From an uncultured Duncaniella sp. (GTDB taxonomy: Bacteria; Bacteroidota; Bacteroidia; Bacteroidales; Muribaculaceae), in assembly GCA_910588795.1 (NCBI GenBank), contig CAJURI010000010.1, forward strand, positions 26,235 through 49,806: a stretch of DNA of 23,572 bases. Reading direction: 5' to 3'. Below the pieces are notes generated by a model. The model did not search any database. It was not told the DNA's origin and worked only from the letters and a program-made list of their open reading frames with translations. Both the position numbers and the translations under genes were made by a program. This document shows, piece after piece, positions 7,237-15,590 of the stretch. The first letter of the stretch is position 1. Every line of letters begins with the position of its first letter.

Positions 7237-7256
7237 GTAACTGGAGACAAAGTTAC
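7237..7256 (-). promoter_or_regulatory. Candidate promoter and overlapping inverted repeat upstream of kduD
   Basis: On the minus strand TAACTTTG at 7255-7248 matches the -7 consensus TAnnTTTG, with transcription expected to start near 7243 and a leader of about 46 nt. The expected -33 site reads GATG, so the promoter is weak without help. The same spot carries an exact inverted repeat, GTAACT (7237-7242) and AGTTAC (7251-7256), spaced by 8 nt. It overlaps the -7 box and the start point, where a repressor or activator could bind. Confidence 0.45.
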
Positions 7257-7339
7257 TCAATTTCGGGCTAAATATCATCATCGCACGAACAATTTTAAAC
7301 ATTTTTTCTTAAAAGTTAAACGGGAACGAGTTTTCTTTG

Positions 7340-7347
7340 TACATTTG
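7340..7347 (+). promoter_or_regulatory. -7 element of the fbp promoter
   Basis: TACATTTG matches TAnnTTTG. The -33 position (7316-7319, TTAA) is only partly conserved. Transcription would start near 7352, which places an in-frame TTG at 7345 inside the promoter and supports the ATG at 7378 as the true start. Confidence 0.5.
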
Positions 7348-7377
7348 CGAACCGAAAACACTTTAAGCAGAATAGCC

Positions 7378-9387
7378 ATGACACTGCACACACAGAATGT
7401 AACACCCCAGAAAGTTGAGAGCGACCGACGTATCCTTGAGCTGCTGTCACATACATTCCCAAACATAAGCGCAGCAAGCACAGAGATTATAAATCTGGAA
7501 GCGATACTCAATCTGCCAAAAGGCACCGAGCACTTTGTGGCCGATCTACATGGAGAGCACGAAGCATTCCTGCACATACTCAAAAACGCATCTGGCAACA
7601 TAAAGCGCAAGGTAACCGATCTCTACGGCACCACAATGCTCGACAGCGAGATACGCCAGCTATGCGCGCTCATCTATTATCCGGAGGAAAAGCTTCAGGC
7701 CATAAAGGCCGCCCAAGACGACCTCGAAGACTTCTACACGATAACACTCCACAAACTTGTGACCGTATGCCGCAGCGTATCATCGAAATACACCCGATCC
7801 AAGGTGAGGAAAGCTCTCCCGAAAGAATATTCATACATAATCGAGGAGCTGCTCCACGAATCAGGAGGCGACTACGACAAGCAAGCCTACTTCAACCGCA
7901 TCATCGAGACCATAATATCCACAGGACAGGCCGAACCGTTCATCATATCGATATGCAATGTGATACAGAAGCTGAGCATCGACCAGCTGCACATACTCGG
8001 CGACATATATGACCGCGGCCCCGGCGCACACATCATCATGGACACCCTGTGCGACTACGGCAACTGGGACATACAGTGGGGCAACCACGACATTGTGTGG
8101 ATGGGAGCCGCGGCCGGAAATGACGCATGCATAGCCAATGTCCTGAGGGTGTCACTGAGATACGGCAACCTCGCCACCCTTGAAGACGGATATGGCATAA
8201 ACCTTATGCCGCTCGCCACATTCGCAATGGAGACCTATGCCGACGACCCGTGCAAGGCCTTCGAGACCAAATCAGCCGAAGAAGGGAACACCCATACCAT
8301 AAAGACACTGAAGATCATGGCCAAAATGCATAAAGCCATAGCCGTGATACAGTTCAAGCTGGAAGGGGAGATGATAGAACGGCATCCGGAATGGAGGATA
8401 AGCAACCGAAGGCTGCTGCACAAAATAGACTACGATAAGGGCACCGTAGAGATCGACGGCACCACATATGAAATGAACGACAGACTCTTCCCCACCATTG
8501 ATCCGGCAAACCCCTACAGACTCACACCCGAAGAGCTGCACCTTGTGCACAAGCTGCACCACTCCTTCACAGTCAGCACCACGCTCAAACGCCACATAGA
8601 CTCCATACTCTCCCACGGATGCATGTATGGCATATACAACAGCAACCTGCTATATCACGCCTCAATGCCGCTCAACAAGGACGGCTCGCTAAAAGAGGTC
8701 GATGTGAAAGGGAAGAAATGCAAAGGCAGAGGACTCATGACCGAAATAGGACTGATGCTGCGCTCGGCCTTCAACGACGACACGTCAGAGGCCGACCGGA
8801 ATTACGCACGCGACTATTACTGGTACCTATGGTGCGGACCTGACTCCCCACTCTACGACAAGGACAAGATGACCACCTTCGAACGATATTTCATCAAGGA
8901 TCCGGCAGCCCACAAGGAGGAGAAAGGATGGTATTACAAACTAAGGTCCAAACCCGAGATATGCGATATGATCCTTGACGAATTCGGGGTTGAAGGGACC
9001 GACAGACATATAATCAACGGACATGTTCCTGTCAGGACCGGCAGCGGTGAAAGTCCCATACGCGCCGGAGGCAAACTGATGGTCATAGACGGCGGATTCG
9101 CCAAAGCCTACCACAAGACAACCGGAATAGCCGGCTACACGCTCATATACCACAGCAGCAACTTTGAACTTGTGGAACACGAGCCGTTCAGCTCGGTGGA
9201 GGAGGCCGTAAGCAACGGAACCGACATCGTGCGTTCAAAAAAGATGATCGAACAGACCGCCAGACGCAAGTGCGTGCGCGACACCGACAAAGGCAAAGTG
9301 CTGAAAAGCCAGATCGACGAGCTGACAGAACTTCTCTACGCATTCCGCCACGGCATAATCAAAGAAATCACGCTCCGCAACAGATAA
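7378..9387 (+). CDS. fbp: Fructose-1,6-bisphosphatase, class III
   Basis: This gluconeogenic enzyme hydrolyses fructose 1,6-bisphosphate to fructose 6-phosphate. The 669-residue protein has the size and motifs of the class III (Firmicutes-type) family, a metallophosphatase fold: DLHGEHEAF at 56-64, GDIYDRGP at 208-215, GNHD at 235-238 and a late INGHVPV near residue 545, which together supply the metal-binding Asp, Asn and His residues. The start at 7378 is chosen because upstream codons fall in the predicted promoter. It is monocistronic, divergent from the uronate operon and convergent with the PPi-phosphofructokinase gene, which catalyses the opposing step. Nothing suggests truncation. Confidence 0.95.
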   Translation: MTLHTQNVTPQKVESDRRILELLSHTFPNISAASTEIINLEAILNLPKGTEHFVADLHGEHEAFLHILKNASGNIKRKVTDLYGTTMLDSEIRQLCALIYYPEEKLQAIKAAQDDLEDFYTITLHKLVTVCRSVSSKYTRSKVRKALPKEYSYIIEELLHESGGDYDKQAYFNRIIETIISTGQAEPFIISICNVIQKLSIDQLHILGDIYDRGPGAHIIMDTLCDYGNWDIQWGNHDIVWMGAAAGNDACIANVLRVSLRYGNLATLEDGYGINLMPLATFAMETYADDPCKAFETKSAEEGNTHTIKTLKIMAKMHKAIAVIQFKLEGEMIERHPEWRISNRRLLHKIDYDKGTVEIDGTTYEMNDRLFPTIDPANPYRLTPEELHLVHKLHHSFTVSTTLKRHIDSILSHGCMYGIYNSNLLYHASMPLNKDGSLKEVDVKGKKCKGRGLMTEIGLMLRSAFNDDTSEADRNYARDYYWYLWCGPDSPLYDKDKMTTFERYFIKDPAAHKEEKGWYYKLRSKPEICDMILDEFGVEGTDRHIINGHVPVRTGSGESPIRAGGKLMVIDGGFAKAYHKTTGIAGYTLIYHSSNFELVEHEPFSSVEEAVSNGTDIVRSKKMIEQTARRKCVRDTDKGKVLKSQIDELTELLYAFRHGIIKEITLRNR

Positions 9388-9435
9388 CTTACATCAGGAG
9401 CACTCCTTATCACACTACAATCGAAGGAAAAAATA

Positions 9436-9479
9436 AAGCGTCCCAATGTCGGGTTCAGGTGCCGGACATTGGGACGCTT
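9436..9479. terminator. Shared convergent terminator between fbp and pfp
   Basis: Positions 9436-9450 pair perfectly with 9465-9479 (15 bp) around a 14-nt loop. For the minus-strand phosphofructokinase transcript the stem is followed by a T-rich run (complement of 9426-9435), the classic intrinsic pattern. For fbp there is no T-run, so termination in that direction would rest on the stem. Confidence 0.8.
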
Positions 9480-9498
9480 GCAAGCTGGAGTTAGGGAA

Positions 9499-11154
9499 TT
9501 AATATTTACGACGTTTCTGCTCGTAAATGAGTGTCAGCGAAGGCTGGTCACACACCTCAGCCGGACCAAAGTACTGGATAGGACCGGGATATGTGTAGCA
9601 TGTGCCTACCTTCCAGTCATCACGCTGCTTTGCAAACTTGAGGAATGGCGCGCCGTCAAGCTCAACGAGGGCTTTGCGGATCACAGGCTTGAGATGCCCG
9701 TTGCGACGTTCCATATTCATCATCATAGTGATGGGTATACCGCCGGCCACCCAGTTGACAGGAGCGAAAGTAAGGTTGCGGAGGCTCGACATGTAACCGG
9801 TAACGCCCGATGCTATGAGGCATGCGGCTGTATATCCGAGCCCGTAGCAGTAGTTGGCATCAAAGTTGGACGGATCGGCACAACGCCCTTCATAACCGAA
9901 GAAATGATGCATTGTCGAGTATTTACCATCATATTTGCCGTCGGCGGCAAGTGCCTCAAGACGTTTGCCCACCATCTCCGAGAGAAGTTTCTCGGTCTCG
10001 ATCAGCGACACCTGTACATTGCCGTGCGGGTCACGGTCGAGGGTAAGCTGACGTGCCACCCTTGAAGGGAGCGACTGGTAAGTGGCAGCACAAGCCGGTG
10101 AGAGATTGCTTATGACCCAGTCACGCTGTGATGCAGCCGGGACTTCGGCAAATTCGGAAGCCTTGGCGGCAAGCAGGTCATTAAGCTCGGCTATAAGTTT
10201 TTTCACTGCCGGTATGAATTCGATGAGACCTTCCGGTATGAGCACGACTCCATAGTTGAGACCTTCCTTGGAACGTGCCACCACTGCATCGGCGATATAG
10301 TTGACCACCTCATCAAGGGTCATGTTCTTAGCCTCGACCTCTTCTGAGATGATGCAGACGTTAGGCTGGCACTGCAGGGCGCACTCAAGTGCTATATGTG
10401 AAGCCGAACGGCCCATGAGTTTTATGAAGTGCCAGTATTTCTTGGAAGAATTGCAGTCACGCTGTATATTGCCGATAACCTCGGAATACACTTTGGTAGC
10501 GGTATCGAAACCGAATGATGTCTCTATAACATTATTCTTAAGGTCACCGTCAATAGTCTTGGGCACACCGATCACCTGCACTCCGGCTCCGATAGCCTTG
10601 TAGTACTCTGCAAGGATAGCGGCATTTGTATTGGAATCATCTCCACCTATTATGACAAGAGCGGAGATGTCAAGCTTGCGGAGGATCTCAAGGCCTTTGT
10701 CGAACTGCTCCTTTGTCTCAAGCTTTGTGCGGCCAGAGCCTATGATATCAAATCCGCCTGTATTGCGGTATTCGTCAATTATATCGGATGTAAGCTCTTT
10801 ATACTTGTGATCCACAAGACCGCCGGGTCCCATGAGGAAGCCATACAGACGGCTGTCCTTATTCAGGTGCTTGATACCGTCAAAAAGACCGCTGATTACG
10901 TTGTGACCGCCGGGAGCCTGACCGCCAGAAAGTATCACACCCACATTTATCGGCTTGAATGAAGCGGAAGCCGAAGTCTTTTCAAAAATGATTTCGGGCA
11001 GGCCGTAGGTGTTAGGGAACAGCTTTTTGATTTCTTCCTGATCACCGGCTGACTGAGTTGGCTCACCCTCCTTCATTTTCACACCACCGGTGAGAACAAT
11101 CGGGAGCTGAGGATGATAAGCCGCGCGGGCAATCTGCAACGCACTTTTTTTCAT
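9499..11154 (-). CDS. pfp: Pyrophosphate-fructose 6-phosphate 1-phosphotransferase (long form)
   Basis: This enzyme interconverts fructose 6-phosphate plus PPi with fructose 1,6-bisphosphate plus Pi, the reversible substitute for ATP-PFK in many Bacteroidales. The product is 551 residues from the ATG at 11154, the usual length of the long PFP group. GGDDS at 170-174 has the second Asp that marks PPi-dependent enzymes (ATP enzymes have Gly there). PKTIDGD at 198-204 carries the catalytic Lys and Asp, and MGRSASH at 247-253 contacts the sugar phosphate. An in-frame ATG at 11196 lies inside the -7 box, so 11154 is taken as the start. It is monocistronic, with its own consensus promoter. Confidence 0.94.
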   Translation of the reverse strand: MKKSALQIARAAYHPQLPIVLTGGVKMKEGEPTQSAGDQEEIKKLFPNTYGLPEIIFEKTSASASFKPINVGVILSGGQAPGGHNVISGLFDGIKHLNKDSRLYGFLMGPGGLVDHKYKELTSDIIDEYRNTGGFDIIGSGRTKLETKEQFDKGLEILRKLDISALVIIGGDDSNTNAAILAEYYKAIGAGVQVIGVPKTIDGDLKNNVIETSFGFDTATKVYSEVIGNIQRDCNSSKKYWHFIKLMGRSASHIALECALQCQPNVCIISEEVEAKNMTLDEVVNYIADAVVARSKEGLNYGVVLIPEGLIEFIPAVKKLIAELNDLLAAKASEFAEVPAASQRDWVISNLSPACAATYQSLPSRVARQLTLDRDPHGNVQVSLIETEKLLSEMVGKRLEALAADGKYDGKYSTMHHFFGYEGRCADPSNFDANYCYGLGYTAACLIASGVTGYMSSLRNLTFAPVNWVAGGIPITMMMNMERRNGHLKPVIRKALVELDGAPFLKFAKQRDDWKVGTCYTYPGPIQYFGPAEVCDQPSLTLIYEQKRRKY

Positions 11155-11193
11155 TATCTTAGAGATTGATGTTGTTTTATGGAAATATGATTG

Positions 11194-11225
11194 CAAAAGT
11201 AACTAAAATAAATCAATTATTCAAA
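11194..11225 (-). promoter_or_regulatory. Promoter of the PPi-phosphofructokinase gene
   Basis: On the minus strand TTTG (11225-11222), 20 nt, TACTTTTG (11201-11194) match both consensus elements at the common spacing. The leader would be about 35 nt, which excludes the ATG at 11196 as a start. Confidence 0.7.
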
Positions 11226-11669
11226 AATATACCGCTAATATTTATAAACGACCCTTTCAATGTCTACTACAGCTACACCAATGACATGATCGCCTTTATT
11301 ATCGGCTGTATCATATCAATTATGCGTTCAAAGAAAATACACGGTCTCATTTAGTTAAAATATGACAAATATTGTAAAAGTCAATAAACGATGCATACGG
11401 GTCAACGATTTGATATTCCATAATTTATCCAACGATAGGCCAAATTCAATTTAACATTCGATCCGGCAGAATTCCGTTTGCATCTACAAATCCGGAATGA
11501 AATCATATGCAATCCAAAACACCAAATGCAAAATAATGTAAAATATTGTAATTATAACCCTTAAAAACAGCCTTAAAATTAACAAATTGCACATTAAGTG
11601 CTAAAAGGAGTTATCAAGCGCAAAGATTGCTTTTAAATATGCAATAACAGGACTGTCAATACTTTGCAG
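11226..11669. other. AT-rich intergenic stretch, no gene seen
   Basis: About 440 nt between divergent promoters contain no coding frame with recognisable features. An imperfect hairpin (11471-11476 with 11493-11498, plus three inner A-T pairs) is present, but it has no promoter or T-run to make it an RNA gene. It may be upstream regulatory DNA for either flanking gene. Confidence 0.4.
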
Positions 11670-11701
11670 TTTGCCAGATAACAGAATTATCCTTAACTTT
11701 G
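11670..11701 (+). promoter_or_regulatory. Promoter of the NlpC/P60 gene
   Basis: TTTG at 11670-11673, 20 nt, then TAACTTTG at 11694-11701 is a full consensus match. Transcription would begin near 11706, about 87 nt before the ATG at 11793. Confidence 0.7.
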
Positions 11702-11792
11702 CACAGCAGACCGATCAAAGGCATCTGCAAAAGACACAGCTACAATTTAATAATTGTCAACACAGCCAATCACTGACAATACCGAAATACAG

Positions 11793-12428
11793 ATGAACAG
11801 ATACATCATAAATATATTCACACTTATACTGGCACTCTCAAGCGCGGTATCATCCGATGCGGCTCCGACTGTCAGCAATTATCCCGTTCCCGCAAAGCAT
11901 TTCAGAAGCGTGGTCGACACTTCTGAAGAGCTCGTGAAAAGTGCGTTCAAAAACGCACGCGAAAACTCCCCGTTTGCCGCGATGGAAGAGGCCGGTGCGG
12001 CCAACGATGACCAGTATGGAGAGCTTGCCGGACAGATGAAGGACTACGCCGCCAAGTTTCTCGGCACCCGCTATCGCCTCGGAGCCACAGGCCCCACACA
12101 GTTTGACTGCTCGGGATTCGTAGGATATGTGTTCCGCAACTTCGGTTTCAACCTCAGCCGCGACTCCAGAAGCCAGTATCTACAGGGCGAACATGTTGAC
12201 AAGAGCGACATAAAGCCAGGCGACCTTCTGTTCTTTTCAAGCCGATCAAGCGGCAAAGGGCGCGTGGGGCATGTAGCCATGGTGGTTGATGTCAATGACG
12301 ACGGATCGTGCCGCTTCATACACGCATCCTCATCAAAACGCGGAGTCGTTTACCAGAATTTCCCCGACAACGGATATTACTCCCGCCACTTCATTGGTGC
12401 AAAGAGGATCATAGGCACATCCATCTGA
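11793..12428 (+). CDS. Secreted NlpC/P60 cysteine peptidase (peptidoglycan hydrolase)
   Basis: The 211-residue protein starts at MNRYIINIFTLILALSSAVSSDA, a signal peptide with cleavage near residue 23. An upstream TTG frame start would put it internally and is rejected. A linker of about 55 residues follows, then an NlpC/P60 domain from about residue 82 with the catalytic Cys106 in FDCSGFV, His160 in VGHVAMVVD and His177 in FIHASS. Such enzymes usually cut D-Glu-diamino acid bonds in peptidoglycan stem peptides in the periplasm or at the cell surface. There is no lipobox or SH3 domain, so targeting is not evident. It is monocistronic and closed by a strong intrinsic terminator. Confidence 0.9.
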   Translation: MNRYIINIFTLILALSSAVSSDAAPTVSNYPVPAKHFRSVVDTSEELVKSAFKNARENSPFAAMEEAGAANDDQYGELAGQMKDYAAKFLGTRYRLGATGPTQFDCSGFVGYVFRNFGFNLSRDSRSQYLQGEHVDKSDIKPGDLLFFSSRSSGKGRVGHVAMVVDVNDDGSCRFIHASSSKRGVVYQNFPDNGYYSRHFIGAKRIIGTSI

Positions 12429-12543
12429 TGGACCTCGCACATCACGCGCGATATACAACACAGGACACACATATAACAGAACACACAATATAAGAGACAA
12501 CAGAATACATTTTTCAGACAACACTAAGATCGAGAGAGTTTTG

Positions 12544-12575
12544 AGTGGTCCCTTTCAGACGGGGCCACTTTTTTT
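12544..12575 (+). terminator. Intrinsic terminator of the NlpC/P60 gene
   Basis: Positions 12544-12552 pair with 12561-12569 (9 bp, one G-U) around an 8-nt loop, and the stem runs directly into a stretch of seven T. It is the clearest classic intrinsic terminator in the window. Confidence 0.88.
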
Positions 12576-12585
12576 CATCACTATA

Positions 12586-12617
12586 TTTCAGCTTACAGCT
12601 CCAAATTAGTAATTTTG
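12586..12617 (+). promoter_or_regulatory. Promoter of the LtaS-like gene, placed almost on the start codon
   Basis: TTTC (12586-12589), 20 nt, TAATTTTG (12610-12617) is one base off full consensus. The start point would fall near 12622, directly at the ATG at 12623. Either the mRNA is leaderless or translation starts at a later ATG (12650 or 12662). Confidence 0.6.
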
Positions 12618-12622
12618 CACAC

Positions 12623-14629
12623 ATGAAACCACACATTACACAAAGAGGCATGAATAATCCGATGCACACAGCCTTAAGCATCGCAATAAATATCCTGATG
12701 GCATACGTAGCCTACAGCGTGTGCCGCCTTGCGTTCCTGCTTGAGAACTGGGATCTTTACTCCATATCCATGACAGCCGAATCCGCAATCAAGATATTCA
12801 AGGGCGGCATATGGTTTGACACCTCGGCAATATGTTACACCAACATACTGTATGTCGTGCTTGCAATGCTCCCGTTCTCATCTCCTGGCAGGAACTGGTA
12901 CAGGACACTGACAAAAATGCTGTACATAATCCCAAATGCAGTGTGCATACTGCTTAACCTTGGCGACAGCGTGTATTACCCCTTCGGGCACCACAGGATC
13001 ACCACACGGACATTCAACGAATTCGGCAACGAAGACAACCTTGGCAGAATCTTCGGAATAGAAGCCATCAACCACTGGTACCTAGTACTGCTCACAATAG
13101 TGATGATATGGGGCATGTACAGACTGTACCGGCCGTCGACACTGCATTTCGCCAGACCCGACTGGAAAAAATGGGCAGCCGACATAGTAGCCATAGGCGC
13201 AGTGACCGTAGTAGCCATCTGGGGCATGCGTGGCGCGACATTCTTCACCTCCACCCGCCCTATAGCAGTGAGCAACGCTCATCAGTTCGCGAAACGTCCG
13301 TCAGAAGCCAACATAGTGCTCAACACCCCGTTCTCCCTTATCAGGACCATCGGAAAACGTCCGCCTATAGTACCTGAATATTTCGCCACCTCTCAAGAAC
13401 TCGATGCCGTATATACGCCGCTACACCATGCGGCACCTGACAGCATAATCCCCAAGAAAAAGAATGTGGTGATACTCATTGTGGAAAGCTTCGCCACTGA
13501 ATTCATAGGGTCGCTAAACAACAACCGCGCACTCGACGACAGCACATATCACGGCTACACTCCATGGATGGACTCGTTTATACCAGAAACACTCACATTC
13601 GAGCACACATTCGCCAACACCGGCGTATCCATCGACGCCATGCCCGCGATACTATCTTCGATACCAAAAATGGGACACGGATTCTTCCTCTCCCCCTACT
13701 CTCTCAACCACATCACAAGCTTCGCCACAGAACTCTCCAACTGGGGCTACCACAGTGCGTTCTTCCACGGCGGCACCAACGATTCAATGGGATTCCAGGC
13801 ATTCGCTCGCGGGGCCGGCTTCGAAGAATACTTCGGCATGGACGAATACTGCAAGGACAGCCGTTTCAACGGCAAGGACGACTTTGACGGCACATGGGCC
13901 ATATGGGATGAAGAGTTTTTGCAGTACTATGCCCTTAAGATGAGCGAAATGCCCCAGCCGTTCGTAACAGGAGTCTTCACCGCGTCATCCCACCACCCGT
14001 TCGCCATACCTGAAAAATACAAGGACCGGTTCCTTGACGAAGGCATACACCAGCTGCACAAATGCATAAGATACACTGACTACTCGCTCGGCAGGTTCTT
14101 TGACACCGCCAGCCGTCAGCCATGGTACGCCAACACGATATTTGTCCTCACCGCCGATCATTCAAGCAGCAAGACCACTCACCAAGAGTACAAAACCGAC
14201 GCAGGAGACAATCACGTACCCATAGTCATATTCGATCCCTCCGGCGAAATGCCACGCGGCATGCAGAAAGGGATGATGCAGCAACTCGACATACTCCCCA
14301 CCGTGCTCGGATGGCTCGGATACGACCGTGACTACATAGCGTTCGGCAACGACGTGCTCAGAGTCCCGCCGGAAGAGCGATGGTCATTCAATTACAATCT
14401 TGTTCCACAGATGTACATGGGAGACTACTTCCTGCAGACCGATGCCGAATGCAATGTAAACGGATTATATGACTACGTCAACGACATAATGATGACCACC
14501 GACCTGAAGGACACCATGCCCGGAAAAGTATCCGAAATGCAGAAGAAGCTTAAAGGACTTATGCAAAGCTACTACGAGCGCATGGACGCCGACAGTGTCA
14601 AAGTGCGTCAGCCGGGTCTGCCCGAATGA
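12623..14629 (+). CDS. LtaS-like membrane phosphotransferase / sulfatase-fold protein
   Basis: The protein has 668 residues from 12623, or 659 from the ATG at 12650, which the promoter position also allows. About five transmembrane segments lie within the first 210 residues, followed by a large periplasmic alkaline-phosphatase-superfamily domain. Metal-site motifs of the LTA synthase branch are visible: Glu288 in NVVILIVESF, the nucleophile region ANTGVSIDAMPAIL with Ser336 at the expected Thr/Ser position, HGGTND near 382, Asp512-His513 in TADHSSS, and His531 in DNHVPIV. In Gram-positives such enzymes polymerise glycerol phosphate. In Bacteroidetes the group more likely transfers phospho-head groups to an envelope lipid or glycan; the substrate is unknown. 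Its last 22 nt overlap the convergent EamA gene. Confidence 0.85.
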   Translation: MKPHITQRGMNNPMHTALSIAINILMAYVAYSVCRLAFLLENWDLYSISMTAESAIKIFKGGIWFDTSAICYTNILYVVLAMLPFSSPGRNWYRTLTKMLYIIPNAVCILLNLGDSVYYPFGHHRITTRTFNEFGNEDNLGRIFGIEAINHWYLVLLTIVMIWGMYRLYRPSTLHFARPDWKKWAADIVAIGAVTVVAIWGMRGATFFTSTRPIAVSNAHQFAKRPSEANIVLNTPFSLIRTIGKRPPIVPEYFATSQELDAVYTPLHHAAPDSIIPKKKNVVILIVESFATEFIGSLNNNRALDDSTYHGYTPWMDSFIPETLTFEHTFANTGVSIDAMPAILSSIPKMGHGFFLSPYSLNHITSFATELSNWGYHSAFFHGGTNDSMGFQAFARGAGFEEYFGMDEYCKDSRFNGKDDFDGTWAIWDEEFLQYYALKMSEMPQPFVTGVFTASSHHPFAIPEKYKDRFLDEGIHQLHKCIRYTDYSLGRFFDTASRQPWYANTIFVLTADHSSSKTTHQEYKTDAGDNHVPIVIFDPSGEMPRGMQKGMMQQLDILPTVLGWLGYDRDYIAFGNDVLRVPPEERWSFNYNLVPQMYMGDYFLQTDAECNVNGLYDYVNDIMMTTDLKDTMPGKVSEMQKKLKGLMQSYYERMDADSVKVRQPGLPE

Positions 14630-15537
14630 GCCGGCTCACCCTGAGGCGCAGCCTTGCTTATAGTGACAAGGAACACTCCGGTAAATATAAGTGCCACAGC
14701 CACGACCTTGGGGAATGTCACCACATCAAGCCCGAGCCATATACCCACACAAGAAGCCACAATAGGCTGCACATAATTATACATGCCAACAAGCGTAGGG
14801 CGCAGATTCTTCTGCCCGACCATGACACATATATAAGAAAGGAATGTCGCAAAGAAAACAACATATCCCACGCCAAATATCTCGCGCGGGGTGAAATCCC
14901 CCCACGAGGTAGAAGCCATAGTCCCGATCGACACCGGAAGGATGGCAACCGACGCGAATGTGAACATCCATTTCATGAGCGTGACAACGGAGTATTTCTT
15001 TATGAAATTCCTGTAAAAAGTCAGATAAAGCGCATAACTGATCTGGGCGGTGAGCACAAGTATGTCGCCAAGAGTCGGATTGTCACCGCGCGCACCGGTC
15101 TTTGACGCGCCGAGCACCAGTATCAGCGCGCCAGTTGCCCCAAGCACGATGCCTCCGATCTTTTTAAGCGTGATCGGCTCGCCAAGTATGAACGCAGCAA
15201 AGACCATCACCCAAAGCGGCATGGTCGTAGTGATGATGGAAGCTTCTCCGGGCGAAGTGAACCCGACACCGAACACATAGCAGCCCTGATTGAAAAGGAT
15301 ACCGAGCATAGCAGCTCCTGCCATAAGCAACAGATCGCGTGGAGGCACTTTTTCGTCAGGCACAAAAAGCGAGGCTGTCCAGAACAGCAGGGCCGCTCCA
15401 AGTATGCGGAAACTGGTCATGAGAAGCGGCGACACTATTCCCGCCGCCATCACCATCTTAGCCACAGGAGCCATAAGCCCCCACATCGTATTGGCACCCA
15501 GCATCGCCGCATGCCCCTTGAGATTAAAAACCTTCAT
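14608..15537 (-). CDS. EamA/DMT-family transporter, 10 transmembrane segments
   Basis: This 309-residue inner-membrane protein has two EamA repeats and about ten hydrophobic segments. Typical features include MLGANTMWGLMAPVAK at the start, a GFTSPGEASIITTTMPLWVMVFAAFILGE segment closing the first repeat, and VGMYNYVQPIVASCVG in the second. Members export or import metabolites such as amino acids, nucleotides or sugars; no substrate can be read from the sequence. It overlaps the LtaS-like gene tail to tail by 22 nt. At its 5' end it is divergent from the pgeF-like gene across a spacer of only 53 nt. Confidence 0.88.
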   Translation of the reverse strand: MKVFNLKGHAAMLGANTMWGLMAPVAKMVMAAGIVSPLLMTSFRILGAALLFWTASLFVPDEKVPPRDLLLMAGAAMLGILFNQGCYVFGVGFTSPGEASIITTTMPLWVMVFAAFILGEPITLKKIGGIVLGATGALILVLGASKTGARGDNPTLGDILVLTAQISYALYLTFYRNFIKKYSVVTLMKWMFTFASVAILPVSIGTMASTSWGDFTPREIFGVGYVVFFATFLSYICVMVGQKNLRPTLVGMYNYVQPIVASCVGIWLGLDVVTFPKVVAVALIFTGVFLVTISKAAPQGEPAHSGRPG

Positions 15538-15559
15538 GTCGTTTTTCTAAAAAACGCCG

Positions 15560-15567
15560 CAAAATTA
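15560..15567 (-). promoter_or_regulatory. -7 element for the EamA transporter gene
   Basis: TAATTTTG on the minus strand matches the -7 consensus, giving a leader of about 20 nt. The -33 position shows no match. A second -7-like octamer, TATATTTG, lies at 15587-15580, and a plus-strand near-match TATATTTC for the divergent gene lies at 15573-15580, so both promoters are packed into 53 nt. Confidence 0.45.
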
Positions 15568-15590
15568 CAAAATATATTTCAAATATACCC

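Noticed and set aside
11166..11354. A 62-codon open frame in the spacer after the pfp promoter
   Set aside because: It runs through the pfp promoter, has no promoter or family features of its own, and lies in AT-rich DNA.
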